IMG/VR virus record: IMGVR_UViG_3300007510_001324
Location: 62,001-126,000 of that record
Reading direction: 5' to 3' (one strand)
Length of the DNA stretch: 64,000 nucleotides
Source: a virus
A model generated the notes under the pieces. It was not told the origin of the DNA. It saw only the letters and a list, made by a program, of their open reading frames with translations, and searched no databases. A program made the position numbers and the translations under genes. How positions within the stretch are numbered: position 1 is the first letter of the stretch; every line of letters starts with the position of its first letter. This document shows positions 46,985-56,261 of the stretch, one piece after another.

Positions 46985-47193
46985 GTGAATTAGTAGAATT
47001 TTATATAAATAAAAAGATCAGAGAATTAAACAAAGGCGTTGAATACGCAATGGTATCAACCGAAGGTATTGGTCAGAAGGATTTTAGACAAGAGGTAACA
47101 GAGCTGGAAAATACTAGATGGTCATTTTGCTTTATGGGTAACGAACAAGCTTTTGGAAGCCTATTTAAAGTATTCAAACGTAATAGAACATGA
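46981..47193 (+). CDS. small protein, paralogue of preceding C-terminal domain
   Basis: 70 residues; ELNKGVEYAMVSTE...TRWSFCFMGNEQAFGSLFKVFKR parallels the end of the upstream protein. Function unknown. ATGA overlaps on both sides. Confidence 0.65.
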   Translation: MSELVEFYINKKIRELNKGVEYAMVSTEGIGQKDFRQEVTELENTRWSFCFMGNEQAFGSLFKVFKRNRT

Positions 47194-47432
47194 ATGAATA
47201 CGGAAATTATATAAATGAATATACTGAAGGCAGCCCACTAAACTTTAATTGTGAGGTGCTAACCTGGAAAGGGGAAACTACTACTTACAGAAAAATGCGA
47301 GAGTTGCTTGCCAAGGACTTAAAAAACGCGCATGATAACGACCTAACAATCCACACAAACAGTTGCATAGGAGCTATGGAGAAAGAATTTCAAGCAAAAT
47401 TTAACATGGACATTTGGGAAATAGATGAGTGA
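47190..47432 (+). CDS. EYGNY-leader family protein 1
   Basis: 80 residues beginning MNEYGNYINEYTEG. The same ~14-residue leader (consensus M-x-N-E-Y-G-N/D-Y-x3-[FY]-x-E-G) starts the next four genes. The rest (TYRKMRELLAKDLKNAHDND) is helical and unlike its neighbours. Confidence 0.65.
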   Translation: MNEYGNYINEYTEGSPLNFNCEVLTWKGETTTYRKMRELLAKDLKNAHDNDLTIHTNSCIGAMEKEFQAKFNMDIWEIDE

Positions 47433-47826
47433 AAACGAATACGGAAATTATTTAGAGCGCTTCATAGAAGGAGAAGATTTCCTTGAGTTAAGCGAAGATA
47501 AACAAATATTAAGTGAGCTGTTACTGATGGGGGCAGCTAGTGTAGGCTTATCACTCAGTGAGGGTTTCGTAATATCGTTAGCTGAGGTAGATAAAGATGA
47601 TCCCAACAAAGATAAAATAAATGAATTAATAAAAAAATTAAATGAAATAGTACCACCAGTCTCGGTAACAGATATTGCATTTGGCTACTCTGGCATGATT
47701 ACCACTCAACCTGCAGCTGGGGCAATATGGACATCCTACAGCTCCAACGCAATAGATGGTAGTATAACATACACTTGGAATACTAACGCTGGACCAGCTG
47801 TAACCTATACAGATGCGGAGTCCTAA
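47425..47826 (+). CDS. EYGNY-leader family protein 2
   Basis: 133 residues: leader MSENEYGNYLERFIEG, a helical middle (LSELLLMGAASVGLSLSEG) and a Ser/Thr/Ala-rich beta-like C-terminus (SGMITTQPAAGAIWTSYSSN). The middle resembles that of family member 5. Confidence 0.65.
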   Translation: MSENEYGNYLERFIEGEDFLELSEDKQILSELLLMGAASVGLSLSEGFVISLAEVDKDDPNKDKINELIKKLNEIVPPVSVTDIAFGYSGMITTQPAAGAIWTSYSSNAIDGSITYTWNTNAGPAVTYTDAES

Positions 47827-47829
47827 ACC

Positions 47830-48169
47830 ATGAGTAACGAATACGGAGACTACACAGAAAAGTTTGTGGAGGGAGAATCGCCATTTTTTTTCTGATAATG
47901 AGTTAAAGGCCATAGAAGGAAGAGCTTATTATGTATTAAATAGAATGAAAGAAGACCTGAAGAGTTGGGCATTGGAGCAGATAGATATGGGCCAGAATAT
48001 CAAAATAGAGCAATATGATGTGCCCGGTATGGAGTCACAAGAAAGACGATTCGTTCGAGTAACCGTTAGCGCAAAAATTGGTAAAGAAGAAATTTCTGTG
48101 CAACAAGTAATAGAGGTTGATAGTTTACCAGCTTTAAAACCAGTTATTGGGCAAAGTAATCATGAATGA
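47830..48169 (+). CDS. EYGNY-leader family protein 3, frameshifted at a T8 tract
   Basis: Leader MSNEYGDYTEKFVEGESP then a run of eight T (47884-47891) after which the frame stops. With seven T the frame continues as FFSDNELKAIEGRAYYVLNRM to TGA 48167-48169, about 113 residues, with an acidic helical and then beta-rich body. Sequencing error, slippage or phase variation are all possible. Confidence 0.6.
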
Positions 48170-48389
48170 GTATGGAAATTATATAGAAAACTTTGTCGAA
48201 GGCAAAGAAGCCCCAGAACCGGCTTATGCTTTCACAATGTCTGGTATAAGCGCAGGCACTCCTCAATTTAGTTTTTCCGAAGCAACGATGTCTGGCTCCA
48301 CCTTAAATATTACCATGACTTGTAAATTGCCTGCCCCGGTATCCTACCTAAATGTAACTACTAGATTAGCAAGTGATAACAATGAATGA
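48162..48389 (+). CDS. EYGNY-leader family protein 4
   Basis: 75 residues: MNEYGNYIENFVEG leader followed by a short Ser/Thr-rich beta segment (FTMSGISAGTPQFSFSEATMSGS). Start ATG 48162 rather than 48147 because the leader begins there. ATGA-type overlaps on both sides. Confidence 0.62.
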   Translation: MNEYGNYIENFVEGKEAPEPAYAFTMSGISAGTPQFSFSEATMSGSTLNITMTCKLPAPVSYLNVTTRLASDNNE

Positions 48390-48861
48390 ATACGGCGATT
48401 ATACAAAAGATTATATAGAAGGGGCAGAGTATCCAGATATCCCAGATTGGGCTAAAGCTCTTTGTGAATTATTATTAATGGATGTTTTAGAGCTTGCAGG
48501 GGCGCGGGAGGGAATAGAATTAACGATGCCTTTAGTAGACGACAAAGCTAAGATAATTAATGAATTAATGGAAATAATTAAAAAAGCTTCCCCCGAGGTA
48601 ATAACAAATAACGAACTAGAAGAGATGTTTAAAAAATTAGGACATGATCCTGGTATGAAAACCTGGGATCCGCCTGATTCGCCCCCTGAAATTTATGGCG
48701 GTGGGGGTACTACCTCAAGAACATTTGAATTTGGTGACCAGGCAATAGACGCAGTTAGGGAAGCAAACGACGCTTTCGAAAAAAGCATAATGAATACAAG
48801 AATAAGCGATTTGCTTAATAAACCAACATATAAGAAAAACAAAGACGAAGACGATGTTTAA
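48382..48861 (+). CDS. EYGNY-leader family protein 5
   Basis: 159 residues: MNEYGDYTKDYIEG leader, helical region (LCELLLMDVLELAGAREGI) like member 2, a proline-rich turn (WDPPDSPPEIYGGGG) and a helical end. Likely virion- or membrane-associated structural role cannot be excluded; no family recognised. Confidence 0.65.
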   Translation: MNEYGDYTKDYIEGAEYPDIPDWAKALCELLLMDVLELAGAREGIELTMPLVDDKAKIINELMEIIKKASPEVITNNELEEMFKKLGHDPGMKTWDPPDSPPEIYGGGGTTSRTFEFGDQAIDAVREANDAFEKSIMNTRISDLLNKPTYKKNKDEDDV

Positions 48862-48910
48862 GTCCTAGTGTAAGTTTAAGTGTTTAATACACTTAACTAC
48901 AAGGACAACA

Positions 48911-49621
48911 ATGATAACTAATACATATATTAATAAAATGAACAGTTTAGCTAAATGTGGAACTGTTATAGATAAATTTAAAGCATCTTCCCCGGAGAAA
49001 ATATCTAAGACTAAAGGATGCGCTTTCTCGCTTCCCGCGAGTGCGCAGTATTCCTGTCCTGGCGAAACAAAAGCCTGTGAAGGTTGTTATGCCATGAAAG
49101 GAAGACATGTGTTCTATAACGTACAGTCTCTCTTTCTAATGAATTGGAATTTGTTGGTGCAGTTTGAAGCCTTGGGTAAAAAAGGTATCAAACCTTGCGC
49201 TGATTCTTTGGGTAAAATGATACCTAAAAAAGCAAAGATATTCCGTATACACGAATCCGGAGATTTCCACAGTCAATTTTCAATATCCGTTTGGATAGAA
49301 GTTATTAAGTCTCGCCCTGATGTTACATTCTGGGCTTATACAAGATCGTTTAATTTAGGGTATAAGAATATAGTAAAGTTACCCAACTTTAGTTTACTTG
49401 TATCAATAGATGATTATAATATAGTAGAGGCAAAGAAATTTGCCACAAAGTATAAGCTTAAATTAGCTTACGGCCCTTGGGACAAGGATAAAGACCTGCC
49501 CAAGAGATCATTTGTATGTCCAGCCACCAACGGCAAAGCCGAAATGGCTGGGGCATGTGAAAAATGTAAGTTATGCTTTAGCGGAAAGACCGTTAAAGAT
49601 GTAGTATTTATAAAGCACTAG
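48911..49621 (+). CDS. Gp88-like cysteine-rich phage protein
   Basis: 236 residues. SLPAS-x4-CPG-x3-C-x2-CYAMKG, FRIHESGDFHSQ and FWAYTRSF are signatures of the phage Gp88-like family. A C-terminal CEKCKLCF cluster adds cysteines, so a metal or Fe-S centre is likely. The biochemical role of the family is not known to me. Confidence 0.8.
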   Translation: MITNTYINKMNSLAKCGTVIDKFKASSPEKISKTKGCAFSLPASAQYSCPGETKACEGCYAMKGRHVFYNVQSLFLMNWNLLVQFEALGKKGIKPCADSLGKMIPKKAKIFRIHESGDFHSQFSISVWIEVIKSRPDVTFWAYTRSFNLGYKNIVKLPNFSLLVSIDDYNIVEAKKFATKYKLKLAYGPWDKDKDLPKRSFVCPATNGKAEMAGACEKCKLCFSGKTVKDVVFIKH

Positions 49622-49628
49622 GAGACTC

Positions 49629-49925
49629 ATGGCAAAAGAAAATATTAACGAAGACTTTACAGACCAGGGCGATGTAACAGACGAAGATGTGATAGCAATA
49701 CAAATATATTTAACGCCCGACAGAAATATTAAAGTTGAAGTGAATGAACAATTAGTAACCGATGAAGAAACAGGCGAAATGCTATCAGAAAAAGAAGCGC
49801 TGTCAGCAACATTAGCTATCTTGCGCCCCGCTCTGTTTACTCTCACAAAAGAATATATTGACGAATATGGTATAGAATTAGATGACGACACTGATCCCTC
49901 TTTCTTTGAGGAAAAAGCTAATTAA
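49629..49925 (+). CDS. hypothetical acidic protein
   Basis: 98 residues, about one third Asp/Glu, no motif recognised. GGAG precedes the ATG; one-base overlap with the next gene. Confidence 0.65.
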   Translation: MAKENINEDFTDQGDVTDEDVIAIQIYLTPDRNIKVEVNEQLVTDEETGEMLSEKEALSATLAILRPALFTLTKEYIDEYGIELDDDTDPSFFEEKAN

Positions 49926-50431
49926 TGATATTTATAGTGGGCAACGCAAAGTTTTCAATGTCTGATAAGAAATCTTCAGATAGACTTGTAGAAAACTGGA
50001 ACAAAGCTGTCGGCAGGGGAGATATGGTGATACATATAGGGGAATTTGCAAAAGATAATATTGAATACTTTCAGAGCGTTTTAAATGGTCTAACTGTATA
50101 TATTACAAACAGTTCAAATTCAGACCTAAAAGGAACTAAATTTAAAAACTTGTTTCTTTATGATGATCTTACTTTTTCCCAACGCAAAAACCCGGATAAA
50201 AAAGTTCTATGTGTCTTAAATACCTCTGCTGAAAACTTAACTGACTCTAACAAACCTGAAGTAGTTGGTGAAGCAGATAGCGATTGGACCCATAAATATG
50301 CAGGACAGCGAATAGTAGGCCATGATTACATGTACCTTCTTAAAAAGACGGTTATAAATGTAGATCAAAGCCTATGGAAAAACACGCCTGTGCCCTTCAC
50401 AGAAATATTAAGAGGGATCACTAATGGATAA
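49925..50431 (+). CDS. metallophosphoesterase-like pseudo-enzyme
   Basis: 168 residues. The order of motifs follows the metallophosphoesterase at 20939-21490 (start strand, LVENWNKAV, a GDF-like and a GH-like position), but the metal ligands are altered: FIVGNAKFS replaces the D-x-H loop, IGEFA replaces GDFA and NSSNS replaces GNHD; only GHD near residue 137 remains. It is probably catalytically dead and may have a binding role. Confidence 0.55.
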   Translation: MIFIVGNAKFSMSDKKSSDRLVENWNKAVGRGDMVIHIGEFAKDNIEYFQSVLNGLTVYITNSSNSDLKGTKFKNLFLYDDLTFSQRKNPDKKVLCVLNTSAENLTDSNKPEVVGEADSDWTHKYAGQRIVGHDYMYLLKKTVINVDQSLWKNTPVPFTEILRGITNG

Positions 50432-51242
50432 TAATATAAAAATATACCTACGTCAAATATCTGGTTACCCGCTACTAACCCCTGAAAAGGAATTAGAATT
50501 AGCACTGAAGTATAACGAAGACCAGGATCCGCCATCTAAAGAACGCCTAATCGTATGCAATTTACGCTATGTTATTACACTAGCGAAGAAATACGAAGGA
50601 CCAAAACTAGACCTAGACGATCTTATACAAGCTGGAAACGAGGGACTAATAGTAGCCGTAGAGCGCTTCGACCCCTTCCGCGGATTCAGATTAATAACGT
50701 ATGCCACTTGGTGGATACGACAATCTATCTTGAAATTTATAGCTGATCAAAGCCGCCTTATTAGGTTACCAGCTAATAAAAATATAGATATAAGTAAATA
50801 TAAAAATAAACTAGAAGCACTATCTAAAAACTTGGGGAGAACTCCAACTGCCACAGAGATTCAAGATGAGCTTGGCAAATCTGTCGATACCTTTGAATTA
50901 TTACACGGAAGTTTAACTCCTATAAGTTTATATGATCCAAACCAGGATGGTGTTGAATTAAAAGATACTATACAGTCAGAAGAACCCGGACCAGAATATT
51001 TTCTCCAACAGGACGAAAAACTTAACCAGGTAGAGCGCGTTATACGCGAGTTAGAGCCTAGAGAAAAGGATATTTTAAGACTATACTATGGTATAGCTGA
51101 TATACACCCCCTTACTCTAGAAGAGATAGGTAATTTATTCGGAATTACCAGAGAACGGGTAAGACAAATAAAGAAAGCCGTTCTAGAAAAGCTGGCTGAA
51201 GATCAAGACAACCAATTAAAAGAATTTATAGATGAAATATGA
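50424..51242 (+). CDS. RNA polymerase sigma factor, sigma70 family
   Basis: 272 residues. Region 1.2/2.1 YLRQISGYPLLTPEKELELA, region 2 DLIQAGNEGLIVAVERFDPFRGFRLITYATWWIRQSI, region 3, and region 4 LEPREKDILRLYYGI...TLEEIGNLFGITRERVRQIKKA are complete. It would redirect host polymerase to phage promoters, for example those with the repeated TTGTGGTATAAG element, which is inference. Confidence 0.95.
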   Translation: MDNNIKIYLRQISGYPLLTPEKELELALKYNEDQDPPSKERLIVCNLRYVITLAKKYEGPKLDLDDLIQAGNEGLIVAVERFDPFRGFRLITYATWWIRQSILKFIADQSRLIRLPANKNIDISKYKNKLEALSKNLGRTPTATEIQDELGKSVDTFELLHGSLTPISLYDPNQDGVELKDTIQSEEPGPEYFLQQDEKLNQVERVIRELEPREKDILRLYYGIADIHPLTLEEIGNLFGITRERVRQIKKAVLEKLAEDQDNQLKEFIDEI

Positions 51243-53061
51243 AGTACGTAATGGAAAAGAGCTACAAGCCGCACTAGACTGGCTGGATAAATATCCAGCA
51301 CTAGGGCTAGACACAGAAACTACAGGACTTGATGCATTAACAGATAAAATACTTTTAGTACAAGCCGGCACCGTCGAACACCAATACGTATTCGATGTTG
51401 CTCGGCTTAGTGCTTTAGAATATATTAAACTTGGCGAATTCTTAGCCCACCCAAAAATAAGATGGATAGGACAGAATATAAAATTTGATTATAAAATGAT
51501 CAAAACAAACTTTGGCGTAGAGCTAAAGCATATGAGAGATACCTTTATAATTGAACATATTCTCAATAAGGGTAGGAGGCAAAAAGGCTTCGGTTTAGCA
51601 GATCTAGTAGAAAGGTGGTTACCTGAAAATAGACCAATGTCCAAAGAAGAGAGATCATCTTTTCAGGATATGTCTTATGGTGATACATTTACTGATGAAC
51701 AAATAGAATATGCCGCTTACGATGTAGAAGTACTTATCCCCTTATTTAAAAGACAGTTAGGATTCGCAAGAGAACTAAGAGATCCGAAAGTATTAAGATT
51801 ACTTGAAATAGAATGCCAAGCTATAGCAGTTACCGGTGATATGGAACTTAATGGTATTAAGCTAGATAAAGTTAAATGGCAAGCGCTGGAAACCATAGCT
51901 AAGGAAGAAGAAGAAAAAATACGCATAGAGCTAGATAAGTTGGTAGAGCCGTTAGTAGATAAACCAGCACAAGGAGAGCTGGATTTCGGGGATGCTTTTA
52001 AAAAAGTGATAAATTACGGCTCACCGTTGCAGGTAAAACCGGTTTTAGAAAAGGCTGTAGGACATGCCTTACCCGGTACCGGGGATGAGGTACTAAAAAG
52101 ATATTCAAGTAACGAAATAGTATCTGGAGTATTAGCTTGGAGAAAAGCTGCTAAAAAAATAAGTACATACGGCACAGTATTCTACGATAAACATGTAAGA
52201 GCCGATACCGGGCGCGTACATGCCAACTTCAACCAGGTAAGAGCCGTTACAGGAAGATATTCCAGCAGCGATCCTAACATGCAAAACATACCAAGAGCAA
52301 GTGAATACCGAGCAGCCTTTGTTGCCCCTGATGGTTATAAAATAATAGCTGCCGACTATGCAGGATGCGAACTTCGTGAAATTGCTGAACTATCACAAGA
52401 AGCAGGTTGGATGGAAGCACTTGAAAAAGGTTATGACTTGCATAGTTATGTCGCTTCGGTTATTTTCGAGATAGAGTATAAAGAATTGACTGAAAATAAT
52501 GTAATTAAGAAAAAATATAAAGAACTTAGGCAACAAGCCAAGTCAATTAATTTCGGGGTTGCTTATGGTATGGGCGCGCACCGCCTAGCTAAGGAATTAG
52601 ATATTGAGCAAAGAAAAGCACAGAAACTGTTAAATCAATTCTGGGAAAAATTCCCGGCTATTAAAGAGTTACTAGACAAACTAGTAAAAGATGCTGAGAA
52701 AAATGGGTACGCCTATAGCCCGTTAGATGGAAGAAGACGTTACTTAACACACACTGACTGGGGAGTACCATCAGAAAAAGCACATGCTTCAAATGAAGCA
52801 AAGAACCTACCATTCCAAGGGGGCAATGCAACGATAACAAAAATAGCATTGTATAGGGTAAAGAGTAAACTAGAAGAGAATGATTTTGATGCAAAAATTA
52901 TAAATGTAGTTCACGATGAAATTTTAGTTGAAGTACATGCATCGCAAGTAGACGAAGTTTGCGCCCTCATAGAAAATGAGATGGTACAAGCAGCGTACGA
53001 ATTAATCAAAACAGTCCCAATGGTTGCGGAATCAAATGTTGGAGACTGTTGGATTCATTGA
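51232..53061 (+). CDS. family A DNA polymerase with 3'-5' exonuclease
   Basis: 609 residues. Exonuclease motif D27-T-E29; polymerase motif A D375-Y in AADYAGCELREI, motif B RQQAKSINFGVAYGMG, motif C H561-D-E. No N-terminal 5'-3' exonuclease. This is the replicative polymerase; its size is typical of phage family A enzymes. Confidence 0.95.
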   Translation: MKYEVRNGKELQAALDWLDKYPALGLDTETTGLDALTDKILLVQAGTVEHQYVFDVARLSALEYIKLGEFLAHPKIRWIGQNIKFDYKMIKTNFGVELKHMRDTFIIEHILNKGRRQKGFGLADLVERWLPENRPMSKEERSSFQDMSYGDTFTDEQIEYAAYDVEVLIPLFKRQLGFARELRDPKVLRLLEIECQAIAVTGDMELNGIKLDKVKWQALETIAKEEEEKIRIELDKLVEPLVDKPAQGELDFGDAFKKVINYGSPLQVKPVLEKAVGHALPGTGDEVLKRYSSNEIVSGVLAWRKAAKKISTYGTVFYDKHVRADTGRVHANFNQVRAVTGRYSSSDPNMQNIPRASEYRAAFVAPDGYKIIAADYAGCELREIAELSQEAGWMEALEKGYDLHSYVASVIFEIEYKELTENNVIKKKYKELRQQAKSINFGVAYGMGAHRLAKELDIEQRKAQKLLNQFWEKFPAIKELLDKLVKDAEKNGYAYSPLDGRRRYLTHTDWGVPSEKAHASNEAKNLPFQGGNATITKIALYRVKSKLEENDFDAKIINVVHDEILVEVHASQVDEVCALIENEMVQAAYELIKTVPMVAESNVGDCWIH

Positions 53062-53093
53062 GTTTAAAAACAATTATAAGAAAGAAAATTATC

Positions 53094-53924
53094 ATGTTCA
53101 ATCTTCAAAAACAAATCGAGAAGATGAGAGACTTTGTAACATTTACAAAAGTTGAAACTCGTAAAAAAGGCGACTATAGAAGAATAAGTGTTGGTTCTCG
53201 CAAGAATAAAGGCGAGTCCATGAAAACAATTCTTAATAGGGCAGCAGAGAGCCCGGAGACTCATGGAAGAATAAATGGAGCTCCAATTACCATCACATAC
53301 GTAAGCGCGTGTATAGAATATCTAAGAGGCTGTAGGAAGAGCAATCACGGGCCGGTACCTGACATGACGGATTTCAGCTTTAAAAGCTACACAAACCTAT
53401 TCCAATACCTTATAGCTGGCGGAGTATGGGCTAAAGTTAATAATATGTTAAACGAGTATTGTCTATTAACTGGTATGGATAAACGGCTGTGGGATGAGAT
53501 CGTATATTGGATACAAGACCGAGCAAATGGTGCACCTATAAAATGTGGTTGCACAACTAACCCCAAAAATCGGTGGCCACAGTATGCGTATCATAGCTTA
53601 AAAGATGTAAAAGATAACAATGATACTTATAAAATAGTAGCTATAAGTATAGGTGGATTCTTACAAGAAAAAGAATTCATAACAAAGTACGCAACATTTC
53701 GCGGGTCGTTCTTTAAATCTACTAAAGAAACGCGCAACAAAATGTCAGAAATAGGTATAAAGATCTATGGTTTTTCAACAACAAAGGGCAAGAAGAGATA
53801 CAACGAAGAAGAGGGTATCATGCGAGATTCTATAACAGCGATAGGGGGTGATCGTTGCTGGGATTGTGATGAATTTATGGATTTGTATGCTAGATACGAC
53901 CCAGAAATAAAAGATAAAAAATAA
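53094..53924 (+). CDS. hypothetical protein
   Basis: 276 residues from ATG 53094. Basic N-terminus (TKVETRKKGDYRR), an ACIEYLRGCRKS segment and a C-terminal CWDCDEF. No family recognised. Last gene of the + strand block. Confidence 0.7.
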   Translation: MFNLQKQIEKMRDFVTFTKVETRKKGDYRRISVGSRKNKGESMKTILNRAAESPETHGRINGAPITITYVSACIEYLRGCRKSNHGPVPDMTDFSFKSYTNLFQYLIAGGVWAKVNNMLNEYCLLTGMDKRLWDEIVYWIQDRANGAPIKCGCTTNPKNRWPQYAYHSLKDVKDNNDTYKIVAISIGGFLQEKEFITKYATFRGSFFKSTKETRNKMSEIGIKIYGFSTTKGKKRYNEEEGIMRDSITAIGGDRCWDCDEFMDLYARYDPEIKDKK

Positions 53925-53956
53925 AAAAAGGCGGGGATTAACCCGCCTTTCTTTTT
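53924..53956. terminator. bidirectional terminator between convergent operons
   Basis: AAAAAAAGGCGGG...CCCGCCTTTCTTTTTT: a GGCGGG/CCCGCC stem flanked by A and T tracts, so it works for the + strand replication block and for the - strand tail operon. Confidence 0.9.
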
Positions 53957-53960
53957 TATC

Positions 53961-54590
53961 TTAAGTACCCGAAGGCACCGCAGTGCTGAATCCAATCAAC
54001 TTAGTTGCCCTAATAGCAACGTTTTCTGCAATGACAACTTGCCTGCTACTGAATGCTAAAACATGGCTTTGTACATAACAGCCTTCGAGACCAAAGCCTC
54101 CAACGAAGTTATTATTGTTATCACACATGAAAAAACCAAGAGTAGTAGGTGAATTAAAGAACGTAGAAGCTAAATTCACATAAAACCCAACTTGCCTATC
54201 GTCGTGCAGACTTAACTGAGCTCCGGGAGCTGGGTTTATGCCAGTAGCGCTACGATCACCATATAAAACTCTTAATAGAGATTCACCATTAAACATAACT
54301 CTGTTTAATGACATAGAAATCATAGTATGACCTGGTACGAAATAAGGCAAGGCAGACCCCAACTCGAAAAGTTGTTGAATCTGTTTATCCTGTCTAAGTT
54401 GTCCAGTTTCTAACAAACCAATAGCAATATATTCAGCCGGACTTTGTGGATTACCGTCATCTTGTAAAGCAGCAACAACGATAGATTCACCGGAAATAAA
54501 TTCCCCGTCCTCTACATCCGAATCCACATGTCTAGAAGTAAATGTCTGCGTCCAATCACTTACTGCTGGATAATCATTATCTAATGGCAT
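53961..54590 (-). CDS. tail tube protein (probable)
   Basis: 209 residues, beta-rich, directly downstream of the tail sheath gene in the same operon, where contractile-tail phages place the tube gene. Segments such as HTMISMSLNRVMFNGESLLRVLY and VQSHVLAFSSRQVVIAENVAIRATKLIG fit a tube beta-barrel. No specific family motif, so the call rests mainly on position and fold impression. Confidence 0.65.
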   Translation of the reverse strand: MPLDNDYPAVSDWTQTFTSRHVDSDVEDGEFISGESIVVAALQDDGNPQSPAEYIAIGLLETGQLRQDKQIQQLFELGSALPYFVPGHTMISMSLNRVMFNGESLLRVLYGDRSATGINPAPGAQLSLHDDRQVGFYVNLASTFFNSPTTLGFFMCDNNNNFVGGFGLEGCYVQSHVLAFSSRQVVIAENVAIRATKLIGFSTAVPSGT

Positions 54591-54607
54591 TTATATTACT
54601 CCTTTAT

Positions 54608-56242
54608 TTAAAATGTTAAAGTTACACGGATGTAATTAGCAGGATAAAGTGGTTTTACGTTTATGGTAACTCTTAGAACGTCTTTTTGATTAGCGTCCTG
54701 TTCTACCTTCTCAACCACAAAGTCGTCTACTGTTCCGTTATTCTTTAAATATTCTCCGATTGCGTTCATATGAGAGAATACTATTGAAATTAAATTATCG
54801 TTTATGTTCCATCTTCCCACGAACGGTAACAATGAGGTTCTAACAAACTTAGATACATAATCAATTGTCTTAGTTATGCTAAGTTCTTTTGTTTCAGTAC
54901 TCATTGTATTTGTAGAAAGTTGATGTCTACACACTACTCTAGTGTACTCATTAGCTTGCCAGAACAAGTAATTACCGCCGCCAGCAATTGTGTTCAATTG
55001 TGATTCTGAGAAATGGTCAGCAACGTATTTTAGCTTGCTAATGCCGAGAACGGGTAAGTTAGTTAAACTTTGCTCCGGGTTCTCTCCAGCAATTTGGCCT
55101 GCTACAATAGCTGCCCCATACCAACCAGGTACTGGTACATCTACTGTTAAGAATGGGTATTCAGCGAATAGGCCGCTCCAATTAGCAGCTGTAATTGCTT
55201 CACCCTTATAATACTTTGTGCCATCTGCTAGGGTTAAATTACCGGTTAACAGCGCGTTAGTATACTGCATTGTTGTGCTAGGAGTAGTTTCAGGAACCGG
55301 CTGCATGTACGAAGAAATATAAGAAGGCTTGTATTGAGCACTAAATAATCTCTCTCGTATGTACATGACAGTAGGCCATACGTGAATAGAACGTTTATTC
55401 ATGACTGAGCCTGCATAAGAAGCTATAGCCGTAGCCCACGTACTAGCTGTACCAGTATCTGTTAGCTCATGACTATAAATCATAATACGTTCTTTTTTAT
55501 TCGCGGCAGTTGACATGCTTGTGCAATGAGATTCTACTTCAGTAGTTTGGGTAGCCGCCTGGGTAAGGGGCACCATACTATACGCTTCCACATTTTCATA
55601 TTTTCCACTACCTACGCCAACTCCTCCTGTCCAATAACCCGCTGTAAGTCCACTAATAGCAAAGCCATACACCGAAGAACCGGCAGCTTGCATAGCTAAA
55701 TAAGCAGCTTTTGCCAATGGGTTAAATACTGATATAGCTCCTAATTTATATTCAATCTTATCAGCACTATCAAACTCTATTACATCTCCTGCCTGGTCGT
55801 TACGCAAAGAACGGAATCCTATATAAACTAAACCAGAAGTAACCCCCGCTAATCCGGAAATCACAAAATGCTCTTCGTCAGAATCATACTCAAAAGTATC
55901 GCAAGTTGTTCCAGAAATAACCGGTATCATAGTTTGTGCGTAAGAACTGCCAGCAGCGGCATTGGTTACGTATACTCCAGCATAAATTGCATCTGGCGCT
56001 GTTAATCCAGATGGCATATCAGTTAAACCACTTGTTCGGATAGCCTCTAAATCAATAGTATGCCTACCCGTACCAGCCACAGTTATACCATTATGCATAA
56101 ATGCAGATTCAGGATTTTCAACGACATGGCTTATATAATAACCGGGACCAATCAACCCTACAGGTAAAGCAGGTGCCTGCAGATTTGGAGAGACAGTTTT
56201 TTGAACCTGGGTAATTTCAACACCTGGTTTTGTATAAGACAT
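54608..56242 (-). CDS. tail sheath protein
   Basis: 544 residues. The N-terminus PGVEITQVQ and C-terminal part (TVDVPVPGWYGAAIVAGQIAGENPEQSLTN; FVGRWNINDNLISIVFSHMNAIGEYLKNNGTVDDF) are the hallmarks of contractile tail sheaths. Identifies the phage as myovirus-like. Confidence 0.93.
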   Translation of the reverse strand: MSYTKPGVEITQVQKTVSPNLQAPALPVGLIGPGYYISHVVENPESAFMHNGITVAGTGRHTIDLEAIRTSGLTDMPSGLTAPDAIYAGVYVTNAAAGSSYAQTMIPVISGTTCDTFEYDSDEEHFVISGLAGVTSGLVYIGFRSLRNDQAGDVIEFDSADKIEYKLGAISVFNPLAKAAYLAMQAAGSSVYGFAISGLTAGYWTGGVGVGSGKYENVEAYSMVPLTQAATQTTEVESHCTSMSTAANKKERIMIYSHELTDTGTASTWATAIASYAGSVMNKRSIHVWPTVMYIRERLFSAQYKPSYISSYMQPVPETTPSTTMQYTNALLTGNLTLADGTKYYKGEAITAANWSGLFAEYPFLTVDVPVPGWYGAAIVAGQIAGENPEQSLTNLPVLGISKLKYVADHFSESQLNTIAGGGNYLFWQANEYTRVVCRHQLSTNTMSTETKELSITKTIDYVSKFVRTSLLPFVGRWNINDNLISIVFSHMNAIGEYLKNNGTVDDFVVEKVEQDANQKDVLRVTINVKPLYPANYIRVTLTF

Positions 56243-56261
56243 TATAAGTCTCCTATTTTAA

